A stretch of DNA of 64,000 nucleotides from Hyperoodon ampullatus (GCA_949752795.1 OX457061.1:122718152-122782151), one strand, 5' to 3'; shown: positions 11,112 through 23,040, counted from the stretch's first letter. Notes: generated by a model from the sequence alone, not told the origin. Made by a program: numbers and translations.

Positions 11112-14100
11112 TTTTTTAATTAATTTTTATTGGCACATGGTTGCTTTACAATGTTGTGTTAGCCTCCACTGCACAACAAAAAGTATCAGATATCATACAC
11201 ATACAGATATCCGCTCCCTTTTGGACTTCCCTCCCATTTAGGTTACCACAGTGCACTAGGTGAGTTCCCTGTGCTACACAGCATGTTCCCATCAGTTGTC
11301 CATTTTATACATAGTATCAATAATATATATGTGTCAATCCCAGTCTCCCAATTCCTTCCACCCCACCCATTTCCCCCTTGGTATCCATACATTTCTCCTC
11401 TGCGTCTGTGTCTCTATTTCTTCTTTGCAACTAAGATCATCTGTACCATTTTTCTAGATTACACATGTATGCATTAATATATGATATTTGCTTTTCTCTT
11501 TCTGACTTCACTCTGTATGATACTCTCTAGGTCCATCCATGTCTCTATAAATGACCCAATTTCATTCCTTTTTATGGCTGAGTAGTATTCCATTGTGTAT
11601 ATATGTACCACATCTTCTTTATCCATTCCTCTGTCGATGGCCATTTAGGTTGCTTCCATGTCCTGGCTATTGTAAATAGTGCTGCTATGAACATTGGGGT
11701 GCATGTGCTTTTCTGAACTATGGTTTTCTCTGGGTATCTGCCCAGTAGTGGGATGGATTGCTCTGTCATATGGTAGTTCTATCTTTGGTTTTTTAAGGAA
11801 CCTCCATACTGTTTTCCATAGCAGCTGCATCAATTTACATTCCCACCAACAGTGCAGGAGGGTTCCCTTTTCTCCACACCCTCTCCAGCATTTATTGTTT
11901 GTAGATTTTTTGATCATGGCCATTCTAACCCTTGTGAGGTGTTACCTCATTGCAGTTTTGATTTACATTTCTCTGATTAGTGATGCTGAGCATATTTTCT
12001 TGTGTTTGTTGGCCATCTGTATGTCTTCTGTGGAGAAATGTCTATTTAGGTCTTCTGCCCATTTTTTGATTGGGTTGTTTGTTTTTTTGATATTGAGCTG
12101 TATGAGCTGCTTGTATATTTTGGAGATAATCCTTCTTCAGTTGCTTTGTTTGCAAATATTTTCTCCCTCTCTGAGGGTTGTCTTTTTGTCTTGTTTATGG
12201 TCTCCTTTGCTGTGCAAAAGATTTTAAGTTTAATTAAGTCCCATTTGTTTATTTTTGTTTTTATTTCCATTTCTCTAGGAGGTGGGTCAAAAAGGATCTT
12301 GCTGTGATTTATGTCATAGAGTGTTCTGCCTATGTTTTCCTCTAAGAGTTTTATAGTGTCTGGCCTTACATTTAGGTCTCTAATCCATTTTGAGTTTATT
12401 TTTGTGTATGGTGTTAGGGACTGTTCTAATTTCATTCTTTTAAGTGTAGCTGTCCAGATTTCCAAGCACCACTTATTGAAGAGGCTGTCTTTTCTCCATT
12501 GTATGTTCTTGCCTCCTTTGTTGTAAATTAGGTGACTATATGTGCGTGGGTTTATCTCTGGGCTTTCTATCCTGTTCCATTGATCTATATTTCTGTTTTT
12601 GTTCTAGTACCATACTGTGTTGATTACTGTAGCTTTGTAGTATAGTCTGAAGTCCAGGAGCCTGATTCCTCCAGCTCCATTTTTCTTTCTCGAGATTGCT
12701 TTGGCTATTCAGGGTTTTTTGTGTTTCCATACAAATTGTAAAAATTTTTGTTCTAATTCTGTGAAAACTGCCCTTGGTAATTTGAGAGGGATTGCATTGA
12801 ATCTTTAGATTGCTTTGGGTAGTATAGTCATTTGCACAATATTGATTCTTCCAATCCAAGAACATGGTATATCTCTCCATCTGTTTATGTTATCTTTGCT
12901 TTCTTTCATCAGTGTTTTATAGTTTTCTGAGTACAGGTCTTTTGCCTCCTTAGGTAGGTTTACTCCTAGATATTTTATTCTTTTTGTTGCAGTGGTAAAT
13001 GGGAGTGTTTCCTTAATTTCTCTTTCTGCCCTTTCATTGTTAGTATATAGGAATGCAAGAGATGTCTGTGTGTTAATTTTGTATCCTGAAACTTTACCAA
13101 ATTCATTAATTAGCTCTAGTAGTTTTCTGGTGGCATCTTTAGGATTTTCTGTGTATAATATCATGTCATCTGCAAACAGTGACAGTTTTACTTCTTCTTT
13201 TCCAATTTGGATTCCTTTTCTTTCTCTGATTGCCATGGCTAGGACTTCCAAAACTCTGTTGAATAATAGTGGCGAGAGTGGACACCCTTGTCTTATTCCT
13301 TATGTTAGAGGAAATGCTTTCAGCTTTTCACAATTGAGAATAATGTTTGCTGTGGGTTTGTCATATATGGCCTTTATTATGCTGAGGTAGGTTCCGTCTG
13401 TGCCCACTTTCTGGAGAGTTTTTATCACAAATCGGTGTTGAATTTTGTCGAAAGCTTTTTCTGCATTTATTGAGATGATCATATGGTTTTTATTGTTTAA
13501 TTTATTAATATGGTGTATCACATTGATTGATTTGCCTATATTGAAGAACCCTTGCATCCCTGGAATAAATCCCACTTGATCACGGTGTATGATCCTTTTA
13601 ATGTGTTGTTGGATTCTGTTTGCTAGTATTTTGTTGAGGATTTTTGCGTCTATGTTCATCAGTGATATTGGCCTGTAATTTTCTCTTTTTGTGATATCTT
13701 TGTCTGGTTTTGGTATCAGGGTGATGCTAGCCTCATAGAATGAGTTTGGGGGTGTTCCACCCTCTGCGATAGTTTGGAAGAGTTTGAGAAGAATACGTGT
13801 TAACTCTTCTCTAAATGTTTGATAGAATTCACCTCTGAAGCCATCAGGTCCTGGACTTCTGTTTGTTGGAAGATTTTTAATCACAGTTTTAATTTCATTA
13901 CTTGTGATTGGTCTGTTCATATTTTCTATTTCTTCTTGGTTCAGTCTTGGAAGGTTGTACTTTTCTAAGAATTTGTCCATTTCATCCAGGATGTCCATTT
14001 TATTGACATATCATTGCTTGTAGTACTCTCTTATGATCCTTTGTATTTCTATGGTGTCATTTGTAAGTTCTCCTTTTTCATTTCTAATTTTACTGATTTG

Positions 14101-14520
14101 TAGCCTCTCCTTTTTTTCTTGATGAATCTGGCTAAAGCTTTATCAATTTTGTTTATCTTCTCAAAGAACCAGCTTTTAGTTTTATTGATCTTTGCTATTG
14201 TTTTCTTTGGTTCTGTTTCATTTATTTCTGCTCTGATCTTTATGATTTCTTTCCTTCTACTAACTTTGGGTTTTGTTTGTCCTTTCTCTAGATGCTTTAG
14301 GAGTAAGTTTAGGTTGTTTATTTGAGATTTTTCTTGTTTCTTGAGGTAGGATTGTATTGCTATAAACTTTCCTCTTAGAACTGCTTTTGCTGCATCCCAT
14401 AGGTTTTGGGTCATCATGTTTTCATTGTCATTTGTTTCTAGGTACTTTTTGATTTCCTCTTTAATTTCTTCAGTGATCTCTCGGTTATTTAGTAGCATAT
14501 TATTTAGCCTCCATGTGTTT
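11112..14520 (-). mobile_element. L1 LINE, 5'-truncated, 3.4 kb
   Basis: The plus strand reads as reverse-complemented L1: first the 3' UTR (ttggcacatggttgctttac, gttccctgtgctacacagca, about 11112-11570), then ORF2 from its C-terminus back to the linker upstream of the reverse transcriptase at about 14500. The endonuclease domain, ORF1 and 5' UTR are missing, as in target-primed insertions that end early. A possible degenerate target duplication (aattactgactact at 11098 versus aattactact at 14525) flanks it, but that is weak. Frames are broken at several points, so it cannot be active. Confidence 0.93.
11572..14498 (-). pseudogene. L1 ORF2 remnant (reverse transcriptase and C-terminus)
   Basis: In active copies ORF2 is the endonuclease/reverse transcriptase that copies L1 RNA into the genome. 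Here the remaining pieces run from the pre-RT linker (14498-14049), through the RT fingers and palm (13998-13300, with motifs [16 protein letters not shown] and EKAFDKIQ), to the palm with the catalytic FADD at about 13176-13165 (13251-12805). The C-terminal cysteine motif [18 protein letters not shown] follows at 11923-11645. The two RT segments are in the same frame, split only by an in-frame TAA at 13300-13302. Frame changes and stops occur at about 12.8, 12.5 and 12.0 kb and again near the C-terminus. The endonuclease is absent. Confidence 0.9.
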
Positions 14521-15092
14521 GTATAATTACTACTTTTATTGTCATCCCCATGTGGGAGTTCTGAAAGACTGTTTGAAATTCATTCAAGTAACAGAGGATA
14601 GTACACAGTGCAGCCTTCTGTATTAAACAAAGAATAAGAGAAAAATATTCACTCCTATCAAAGGTGCAAAGCAATAGAGAATCAACACAAATAAAACAGG
14701 CACCCGCCAGAAAGCCTGTAGGAAACCATGGAAGGAAGATCAAAATCAGGTTCTTTAGAGGTGAATGGTATCAAGAAAATACAATGATATTTGCAACAAT
14801 TTTTTTTAAAAGAAAGATAAGCTGGAATAGCCTATTAGCCAGACACTTCTTCACAAACTAAGTTCCGGATAGTGGTTCCATTTGTAAGGACTCCAGCAGT
14901 ACCGTATACAGCACTGAGCAGGAGAGTTCCACAAAAATGCTTGCCACTGTCACATTCAGGCCAACCCAAATCATCCACAGTCAAGTAATCCCTACAACCT
15001 CATTCACCGAAAAACCATGAATATCTCATATTTTTTTTCTCATAAAAATGCAGATGAGATGAATTATAGCTGAAGGTATATTAGAAAAATTC
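14521..15092. other. Single-copy sequence, no gene seen
   Basis: The stretch between two L1 insertions. No repeat or coding signal recognised. Confidence 0.45.
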
Positions 15093-15102
15093 CAGATTGC
15101 TT

Positions 15103-15281
15103 TTTTTTTTACTTTTTATTTTTATTGTTTTCCTTGGCTCTTCAATTTTAGTGTTAATTTATTGAATTATGGTCAGAAAATCTGTACCTTTTTAATTTTT
15201 TTTTTAAACATCTTTATTGGCGTATAATTGCTTTACAATGGTGTGTTAGTTTCTGCTTTATAACAAAGTGAATCAGGTATA
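15103..15281 (-). mobile_element. Very short L1 insertion with apparent 3' transduction
   Basis: The right-hand part (about 15200-15281) is an antisense L1 3' end: aaacatctttattggcgtat, aattgctttacaatggtgtg, taacaaagtgaatcagg. On its 3' side come a first A-tail (poly-T at about 15194-15208 on the plus strand), then about 80 bases of non-L1 sequence, and a second A-tail (poly-T 15101-15110). The whole lies between duplications cagattgctt at 15093-15102 and 15282-15291. The minus strand of the extra segment carries AATAAA just before the outer tail. Confidence 0.7.
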
Positions 15282-15291
15282 CAGATTGCTT

Positions 15292-15639
15292 AACACATTT
15301 TTTAAATCAGTTAATCAATGTCATTTTAGCATTTGAAAAAATTTCAACCCTAGGTGAGAAGCCCATGTTACTCTAGACTTCTTCATACCCCTCAGAGACC
15401 TAAGTATTTTACATGAATATCACTCTATTACAAAAGTATAAAATGATGTACTACTTTGACACTGAAAAAGTGAAATGTCTAATTAAAGAATATATTCAAG
15501 ATGTATGATGACACCTGCCAGAAAACATAAGAATTTCCTAAATTTAATGCACTATTATAGACTGTACCAATTGATCATATTAGCATAAATGTCAAAGTAG
15601 GATTCTGAACACCTGAAAGTCATATTGCTTTGGGAGAGA
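15292..15639. other. AT-rich single-copy sequence
   Basis: No feature recognised. Confidence 0.4.
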
Positions 15640-16020
15640 AGAAACTAATTAGTGACTTGGGCTCCTGTGGTGATCATTATGGTGGTTTGCAGATTGCACA
15701 CTGTCTCTTTTTCAACACATGGTAGGGTTGTATTTCCTGTGCACTTGGAATTAGATGTGGCAGGTCATTCCTCTGCTACAGAAAGTGAAAGCCCCACAGG
15801 GCAGTGTCTACTCCACCACATCCGGTTTTCCTCTTGCTTAGAAATTCACAATATTTGAGATGGCAGCCTCTCAGCCACTGGGACCCCTGAGGGATTATCA
15901 AAGGCAGATTCCTGCTTCCAACCTGCAGTAGAAATAGAGCATGAACAAGAAATAAGTAAAATGTGTGCTTTAAGCCACTGAGATTTTGGAGTTTGTCACT
16001 GTGTCACAACCTATCTACCT
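15640..16020 (+). repeat. Possible MLT1-type LTR remnant
   Basis: The 3' part, ctttaagccactgagatttt ggagtttgtcactgtgtcac, matches the usual end of old MaLR LTRs (tttaagccactgagttttgg, then tttgttac). The 5' part is less clear. The region is old and non-coding. Confidence 0.5.
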
Positions 16021-16310
16021 GTCACAATACCACATACAAAGGTATACAAGAATCATATCATCAAGAGTGAAATCAAGACAGGTTGTCAGCCTCAATTCTG
16101 TTTTGTTCTACCAAAAGAACCACTAGCAGTTGCCAGGAGAAAGCTATCCCAAATTGTGTCCATTATATGAAAATTATAAAGATGTGGCTGGTGAAGTAGG
16201 GGTAGATGGTGTATATTATAACACATAGTAGCCAGAAGAATACCAGCCATGTCAGGCAGCCTAGTGTGCATTTCTCTGCATTTATTTATATTAAATGAAG
16301 AGGAAAAATA
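16021..16310. other. Single-copy spacer
   Basis: Nothing recognisable. It ends in the left target duplication of the next SINE. Confidence 0.4.
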
Positions 16311-16320
16311 CTAGGTGATT

Positions 16321-16530
16321 TTTTTTTTTTTTTTTTTTGGCGGTATGTGGGCCTCTCACTGCTGTGGCCTCTCCCGTTGCAGAGCACAGGCTCCGGACGC
16401 GCAGGCTCAGCGGCCATGGCTCACGGACCTAGCCGCTCCGCGGCATGTGGGACCTTCTCGGACCAGGGCCCGAACCCGTGTCCCCTGCATCGACAGGCGG
16501 ACCCTCAACCACTGCGCCACCAGGGAAGCC
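16321..16530 (-). mobile_element. CHR-type SINE, short cetacean form
   Basis: Antisense copy: poly-T, gcggtatgtgggcctctcac, down to ccaccagggaagcc. Perfect target-site duplications ctaggtgatt flank it at 16311-16320 and 16531-16540. A few substitutions (cttctcggaccagggcccg) separate it from the consensus. Confidence 0.95.
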
Positions 16531-16540
16531 CTAGGTGATT

Positions 16541-17489
16541 ATTTTTTAAAGTAATGTATTCCCATTCCATTTGGGCTCTGATATTTATCTGCCTGACCAG
16601 AAATGAGCCAGGGCAGCAATTTGGGTCCTTTTATTTCTTTATGTTTAAAATTCAGTTTATATTAAAGATACCATTGACTTCAGTTAAAAGTTTCATTATT
16701 TTTCTAATTTTAAGAGGGAAAGAATCTTATTGATCTTGTTCAAAGCCATGTCCCTGGTACTTAGAATAAGGTACAGAATAAGTAGACCAAAAATAGTTTT
16801 TGAATGAATGAACGAATCTATGTTTTTGCTAGAAGTTTTTATTATCTGCAAGGTCAATATGAGTTAACAGTCTGATGTGGCTCTCTGAAAACTCAGGTAT
16901 CATTTTGAATTTCAATAATAGAAGTATCAGGTCTAGGACAAATGGAAAATATAATTCATTCTGCTCTTCTTAGCCTTCTGGAGTATAATATTTAGTTAAT
17001 TCTATTATCACACACCAAGACAGGTATTGATAAGTTCTACTGCAGAGCTTCCTTAACTTTTTTTTGACACCATGGTGACCCCAGAACATGATAATATTTG
17101 TCGAATACAAGTGGGTAAATAAAAGCCTTCCTCGGCCACTCTTAGGGCCGAAGGACTAAAACGCTGTGAGGAACTAACATATTTCTCTTAGAGGATCCTT
17201 TATGACTAACAGAAGTTGTTTAAATGCTGATAATGAAAGAGTATTTATATGACAAGGGAGAGAGAGTTTCTTTAATTCTAAAAACCACCACAGTGCACAG
17301 GAGAGAACATAAAAATGAATATGGTGCTTTCTTTCTCACGTACACCACGGCCAGGACACCCAGAGGAAATCGTGGTATTTTGGCCCATTTGAAATGCAGC
17401 TCAGCTCCGTTGTGTCAGGAGAACCACTGGAATGGGAGGAGGGGCTTGAAGGCACAGTATACTGGTTATTCTAGTCACAGCTAATTCAG
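16541..17489. other. Single-copy sequence with an L2-like tail
   Basis: Mostly unrecognised. Around 16735-16817 the order gatcttgttcaaagccatgt, ccctggtacttagaataagg and a terminal tgaatgaatgaacgaat fits the sense end of an L2 element. No gene seen. Confidence 0.45.
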
Positions 17490-17680
17490 GACCTCCCGTG
17501 TCAGGCACTTTGCATACATTGAACGTATGGAATCCATCTGGGATGGGTATTATTTCTTGTACCCTTACATTAAGGACACTGAAGCTTAGAGACACGTAAT
17601 GTTACATCCAGGTCCGTGTAAGTGGGAAAAGGCACAGCCAGGTTTGAATCTAGGACTGAGCCCAAATCCTATGTTCTTTT
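17490..17680 (-). repeat. MIR SINE (antisense)
   Basis: The reverse-complemented MIR layout is clear: gtgtcaggcactttgcatac, then ttaaggacactgaagcttag agacacgtaa, a core-like cacagccaggtttgaatcta and ggactgagccc. MIR is an ancient mammal-wide tRNA-derived SINE, and the divergence here is as expected for it. Confidence 0.8.
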
Positions 17681-17894
17681 CTCTGCAAACAGGGAGACAG
17701 AAAGGTCTTACGTGTCCCTAACTGTGTTCAGGTGTTAAAGGATTCTTGAGTAGCAGAGAGAGTAGAAGTTTCTGGTGTTGCAAGAGGTCCATCTAGTACT
17801 TACGAATGGAATCGTGAAGGAAGACAGACTCGATTTCAGAATAAGGAAGGAATGGTTATCTATGAAGGTAGAATTTCCCATCCAGATGGTGTTT
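17681..17894. other. Single-copy spacer
   Basis: No feature recognised. Confidence 0.4.
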
Positions 17895-17911
17895 AGCAAG
17901 TGATTACTTCT

Positions 17912-18126
17912 TCCTTTTTTTTTTTTTTTTTAATGCGGTACGCGGGCCTCTCGCTGCTGTGGCCTCTCCCGTTGCGGAGCACAGGCTCCGGACGCGCAGG
18001 CTCAGCGGCCATGGCTCACAGGCCCAGCCGCTCCGCGGCATGTGGGATCTTCCCGGACCGGGGCACGAACCCGTGTCCCCTGCATCGGCAGGCGGACTCT
18101 CAACCACTGTGCCACCAGGGAAGCCC
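17912..18126 (-). mobile_element. CHR-type SINE, short form, first of a stacked pair
   Basis: Antisense near-consensus copy with its tail at 17915-17932 and head ending ccaccagggaagccc. It is bounded by agcaagtgattacttct at 17895-17911 and the same 17 bases at 18127-18143. The right-hand duplication also serves as the left boundary of the next SINE. Confidence 0.95.
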
Positions 18127-18143
18127 AGCAAGTGATTACTTCT

Positions 18144-18360
18144 ATTTTTTTTTTTTTTTTTTTTTTTTTGCGGTACGCTGGCCTCTCACTGTTGTGGCCT
18201 CTCCCGTTGCAGAGCACAGGCTCCAGACGTGCAGGCCCAGCGGCCATGGCTCACGGGCCCAGTCGCTCCGCGGCGTGGGATCTTCCCAGACCGTGGCACG
18301 AACCCGTGTCCCCTGCATCGGCAGGCAGACTCTCAACCACTGCGCCACCAGGGAAGCCCG
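18144..18360 (-). mobile_element. CHR-type SINE, short form, second of a stacked pair
   Basis: Antisense copy with about 25 T in the tail. It has its own set of differences from its neighbour (cactgttgtgg, ctccagacgtgcaggcccag, a missing at in gcggcgtggga, cagaccgtggc), so it is not a simple duplicate. The third target-site copy, agtgattacttct, follows at 18361-18373. Confidence 0.95.
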
Positions 18361-18373
18361 AGTGATTACTTCT

Positions 18374-19869
18374 TAGTGAGTTTTAGAGGAGACTCCTGCT
18401 TGGACGACCTCTGCTTTACCTCCAACTTCAAGAGTGTGACGGTATAGTACGTAAAAAGCACAAGAAGATTCTGTTAGAGATATTGTTTCTCTTACATGAA
18501 TTTTCTTAGGAGAGATTTGTATTTTGGACTAACTCTTAATACATGTGGATGAAAGCCCATTTCCATGGGAGAAGTTTCAGTCGTTTTCCTAAGAGTTTAC
18601 AAGTGCCTTTCTTAGAAAACTGCCCTGTTATTTTTGAAGCTTGCAGAACCTCGTCAGAAATACATTCATTCTGAAAAATCAAAATATAATCTCAAGCATC
18701 CACCATCAACAGGATTGAAATAGAACAAAGAGAATCTATGACTTTCCTCGAGCCTTCCCAAAGAAGTGAATGGACATCAGTCAACAAGAAATCTTAAGAA
18801 TCCATAGATTGTCCTACTTTGGGGAATGGTTAAAGCCATTTTTAATGTGGTCTTGCTGGTGTGTGTGTGTGTAAGATGTATTTATTTTCAGATTTCCTCC
18901 GATGCCTTACTGCTTTTCTTTTAAGGGGAATCATACCCTCTTTCCTTTTCCCACCCCTTCCTTCCCAAATACACTTCCAGATTCTGCTTTAGAAGAGCAA
19001 CTCCTCTTATAAAGCAAGGATTCTCTAGGAAGAATATTTTCATCCTTGAGAGAGCACAGGAGGACTAACATAAAGCATTTGCCCCTGAACAGGATAGAGA
19101 GATTGCAGAGCTGGGCCATACCCCGGCTGCCTTTGCCCCCTCTCTCTATTTCTACTCTTCACTTCCTTTAGGCCAGGCCAGTTGGTGCCCCATTGACCCT
19201 CCAGTCCTGTGAGGAGTCTGGGGTGATTTTGGAACTGAACTGTATCGCCTTGATTTTTTATCCCCCAAACCAAAGGTGATCAAGAGACAAACCAAAGCCA
19301 TCACAGGGAAGGAAATTCTAGATAAGAAGGTCAACTTTCCGTCACTTGCAAACCATCTCCCTTTTCCTTGGTTAAAGGCACCTTTCATTATAAGGAAGGA
19401 AAAACGGTTGAAGGCAGAGGGAAAGTCTGGTGGATCTGGATTCCAGATAATTCTGTCATTAATAGCATTGATTATTTGGTAAATGAAGGCGAGCCCATAC
19501 ATATCAATAAAATTTGCTGAAAGATGTCTACCTAGATGACATATCTGTATAATTTATCTCCTGTCCCATCCTTCCTACTATTTTTTAAAAGCCTATTATG
19601 TACCCAATAGGGGATCGACAAATTCTTGTTGAATAAAAACAAATGATATCGTATGTTTGGGAGATAATGATGGTACAGGTCATTGTAGTTTCATAATCTT
19701 TGATATCCATATCTTGAGACAATTGCTTGAGGGGTGAAACCATCTTAAAACTGAAGTTCTTTCCGTTCAGTAGATCCGTCAGTGAGAAGCTTAGACAGAC
19801 TCAACACACCTAATTTTGCTTCATAACAGTAGGGCCAGTGACAGTTTCTTCTTTGATGAGCCCAGAAAA
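18374..19869. other. Single-copy sequence, no gene seen
   Basis: A short (GT)n run (gtgtgtgtgtgtgt) occurs at about 18859-18872. A weak L2/MIR-like tail is possible at about 19590-19640 (attatgtacccaatagg, ttgttgaataaaa). The open frames here have no recognisable domains. Confidence 0.45.
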
Positions 19870-19879
19870 TAACATAACA

Positions 19880-20110
19880 TTTAAGAGAATATTTTCAGGA
19901 TTCAGACTGCTGGACTGCAGCTCCATCACTTACCTGCTTTGTCACCTTGAACAAGTTTCTTACCTAGGTTCCCTCATCTGTAAATTGGTGGTAACTCCTA
20001 GGGCTACTGGGAGGATAAATGGGATAAATCTTTTAAGATTACTTAAGCTTTTACTTAGCATAGGGCCTGACACACAATAAGTAGTAAATGAATGTTAATC
20101 ATTATTGTTA
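19880..20110 (+). repeat. MIR SINE (sense)
   Basis: The sense MIR order is well kept: ctggactgcagctccatcac ttacctgctttgtcaccttg aacaagtttcttacc, then ccctcatctgtaaattggtg, gggaggataaatggg and a 3' end agggcctgacacacaataag tagtaaatgaatgtt. Confidence 0.88.
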
Positions 20111-22447
20111 TCATCATTAATCTATCATTATATAGAATAAAAGGACATATGTACACAGGGAAGCGTAACACTAATAAATAAGAAGGTCATTTGGCTTTCA
20201 TGTCTGTGCACTTAAATTTTCTTGAGGTTTTAGATTACTGTGTACTGTCTTTGTTTTCTAGTTTTGTACATGTTTCAATAGTTACAGGACAGTAAACTAC
20301 TAAATACTACCACTCTATAGAAATATATGCAACATGGTTACATGCTTTGTTAAGTATCACCAAGCTAAGCCTATTCAATTATTTTCTCCCTCAAAATACT
20401 TTTATGTTTTAAACAAGTGCTTCTATGAAGCCTGGGTAGGGTTCAGAATATTTTCCTAGAAGGTAAAGAAGAATCCTATGTAAATAGAGTTGGAAACCTC
20501 TTTGAATTGATCTGACAGTTCAGTACCTTAACATGAACAATCTTCCAAAAAGTTACTCAAGTTCAAGGCAATCCCTGGTTAATTAGTTCAATTACTATTA
20601 TGTGAGCCAAAGAGTGAGGTTACATGCATCCTCATGGAGCGAGCGGTGTCATTTTTTATTAGTTTTCAGACTCCTTCAGTCAGCTTTCCACTGGAATTTT
20701 TTTTAACAGCATTTAAATTTAACTTCTTGTTCACCTTTCTTACTACTTGTTCTTGTCTAGCATGATATTTAGGCCTTCAGGTGCATATGAATTATTTATG
20801 CACCCATATGATTTTCTTTCTACATCTCCTCACTGTGTTTTAAGTGAAAAGTTATGAAGGAATATTAAATAAGATGAGAGCAAAACCAAGGGAAATGCAA
20901 TATAGTTGTGTGTGTGTACTGATAACGCCAGCCAGCAAGTGTTACTGGGCTCAGCCGGAAAAAAAAAAACAAACAAACAAACAAATATGAGATATTCTGT
21001 AGCTGCCTTCGCTGGTTGTTCATTTTATATCACCCTAAGGCAAAATTATTTCCTAGAAGACACCATTCTGTAATAGAACCTGTTCTCACCTCGAATCTCC
21101 ATAGCTCCCTGCTCCAAACACCAGGTAATTTTACTAAATCAGAATACATTTTGTTAGCAGTGTGGGGAAAGGAGCTAAATGAATGTTGGATCATCTATTA
21201 CGCCAGTGGATAAATTACCAAGTGCCATTTCTCCAGATCAAATGCATTTGCAAAGCAAACCCTGCAATAGTTTGCAAAAAAGCAGACATTGCTAGACTCA
21301 TATTTTACGTTCATTTTAAGTCATAAGTCTTTAGAGTGCCTTTTAAGTCCACAGATACGATTATGTATGTCTTTCCATGCTGTTCACAGAGAGTAGAAGA
21401 ATTTGCTATACTTGCACTCTTCTATCCGAACAATTCATGTCCTTCGCAGGCCTTTCTCAAAGACCCATCCCTCTTAATTTTCTCCAAAAGCCATAAAACG
21501 CATGCATTTTTCTGTGATGGAGAGACAGTTTTAGTCTGAAATCCCCAACTTTGCATTTGCATCTTCAAAATCTCTCTGCAGAAAAAAAAAAAAATCTCTC
21601 TGCAGGGAGCAAGCTTCTTTCTTGGCTTTCAAGTCAGAAAAAAAATGGAAATGGCGTTTCATGTCTAACTTGATCGTCTGTGTCTTTCTATCACCCCAAC
21701 ACCTGTTTCTTTCTTCTATCCTCATAGTCGGCCATACAATTTTTGTGTTAAAAATTCTACCTCATCCATCACAGAGTTAGAGATCAGAAAAAGAGCCGAT
21801 CAAGGTTGTTGGGAAAGAAACCTACTGGCTTTCAACTGGATTCAAAGAAGGTGTAATACATTTTAGTGGCGGGTAGCATTAAGAAAAAAGACCACAGGGC
21901 ATTAAGTCAACTACAGCAAACGATGAGTGCTTATTTTTTTCCTCTGATACCTAAACCTGCTCCAATATATCTAGCAGAATCTTTTATTTCTTTGGCAACG
22001 AAAGAAAACATGCTCGCGTATAGAATGACCTCTAAAGCAACTGTGCAGTAATATGGTTAGGGTGGTGTATTTGCAGTCGAGAAATCGAGAACAGCCTTGC
22101 TGTGTAACCTTTAACAATTCTCAACTCTCTTGGTGTCCTGTGCATTGATTTCTCCCTTGTAAGGCATACACTGCCTTTTATCTACTACAGTAAGAACAGA
22201 AAAAAATCTTTGAGACCTCTCACCATAGTGTTTTCTTGTATGAGAATTTTAATTTTATTTTTAAGGATCGCAAGTCCATTTACTTTCAGATATCAGCTGT
22301 GTTATGGCTTCCTTCCTCAGTTACGGTGTATCCTCTATTTTAGCCACTGACATCATTCTCTATTATCTTTGGTCACCCATGTATAAAATATTAGATCCCG
22401 AATAGCCACTGCAGGCCTTCATGTTTTTCTTTAACGTCATGCCCCTG
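20111..22447. other. Long single-copy stretch
   Basis: AT-rich sequence without a nameable transposon for more than 2 kb. It contains a short (AAAC)n at about 20960-20985 and a direct repeat of aaaatctctctgcag around 21590-21605. No frame has a recognisable product. Confidence 0.45.
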
Positions 22448-22457
22448 TTAAGCGGTT

Positions 22458-22459
<2 letters not shown>

Positions 22460-22494
<35 letters not shown>

Positions 22495-22677
22495 GGTACG
22501 CGGGCCTCTCACCGCTGTGGCCTCTCCGAGCACAGGCTCCGGACGCGCAGGCTCAGCGGCCATGGCTCACGGGCCCAGCCGCTCCGCGGCATGTGGGATC
22601 TTCCCGAACCGGGGCATGAACCCGTGTCCCCTGCATCGGCAGGCGGACTCTCAACCACTGCGCCACCAGGGAAGCCC
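22460..22677 (-). mobile_element. CHR-type SINE, short form with long A tail
   Basis: Antisense copy with a tail of about 33 T. The body lacks about 9 bases around cgttgcggag (it reads ggcctctccgagcacaggct). Target duplications ttaagcggttaa (22448-22459) and taagcggttaac (22678-22689) flank it. The long uninterrupted tail points to a recent insertion. Confidence 0.95.
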
Positions 22678-22689
22678 TAAGCGGTTAAC

Positions 22690-22986
22690 TTTAACTCCCT
22701 TCTTTGCTAGATTGTTCATGTTGGAAGGTATACTTTCTAAACTCTCCTCCAGTGATGATGAAACAGACTAGAGTTGATAAATCTTGCCACGTACAGATTT
22801 TCAAAACTCCCATTGATCCACTGTGCTTTCATGTTAAAGAAAGAATTGAAACATCAGGGCTAAAACAAGATAACTTCGACTCCAGGCCTGGGGAGGCCAG
22901 CCGGGCGCTGGGGAGTTTCGGTATCAGAGGGTTTCAGAGCCTTCCCTCCGTGGATGATCAGTTTCACACCTACACCTGGGCGTCGT
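22690..22986. other. Single-copy sequence, rising GC
   Basis: No repeat recognised. GC content and CpG count rise toward the minisatellite. Confidence 0.4.
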
Positions 22987-23040
22987 CACCAAGGTGGTCG
23001 CCGGCACCAAGGTGGTCGCCGGCACCAAGGTGGTCGCCGG
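22987..23040. repeat. 18-bp minisatellite, three units
   Basis: Three perfect copies of caccaaggtggtcgccgg lie end to end at 22987-23004, 23005-23022 and 23023-23040, followed by a partial cac. Each unit carries one CpG in gtcgcc. Because 18 is a multiple of three, it reads in any frame as a six-residue repeat, but no gene is evident around it. Confidence 0.95.

Noticed and set aside
11694..12227. 177-codon open frame on the plus strand, rich in hydrophobic residues, resembling a membrane protein
   Set aside because: It is the antisense reading of L1 ORF2. The hydrophobic look comes from reading A-rich coding sequence backwards.
22987..23040. Possible CRISPR-like array
   Set aside because: The units are directly adjacent with no unique spacers, and the window is mammalian. 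It is a minisatellite.
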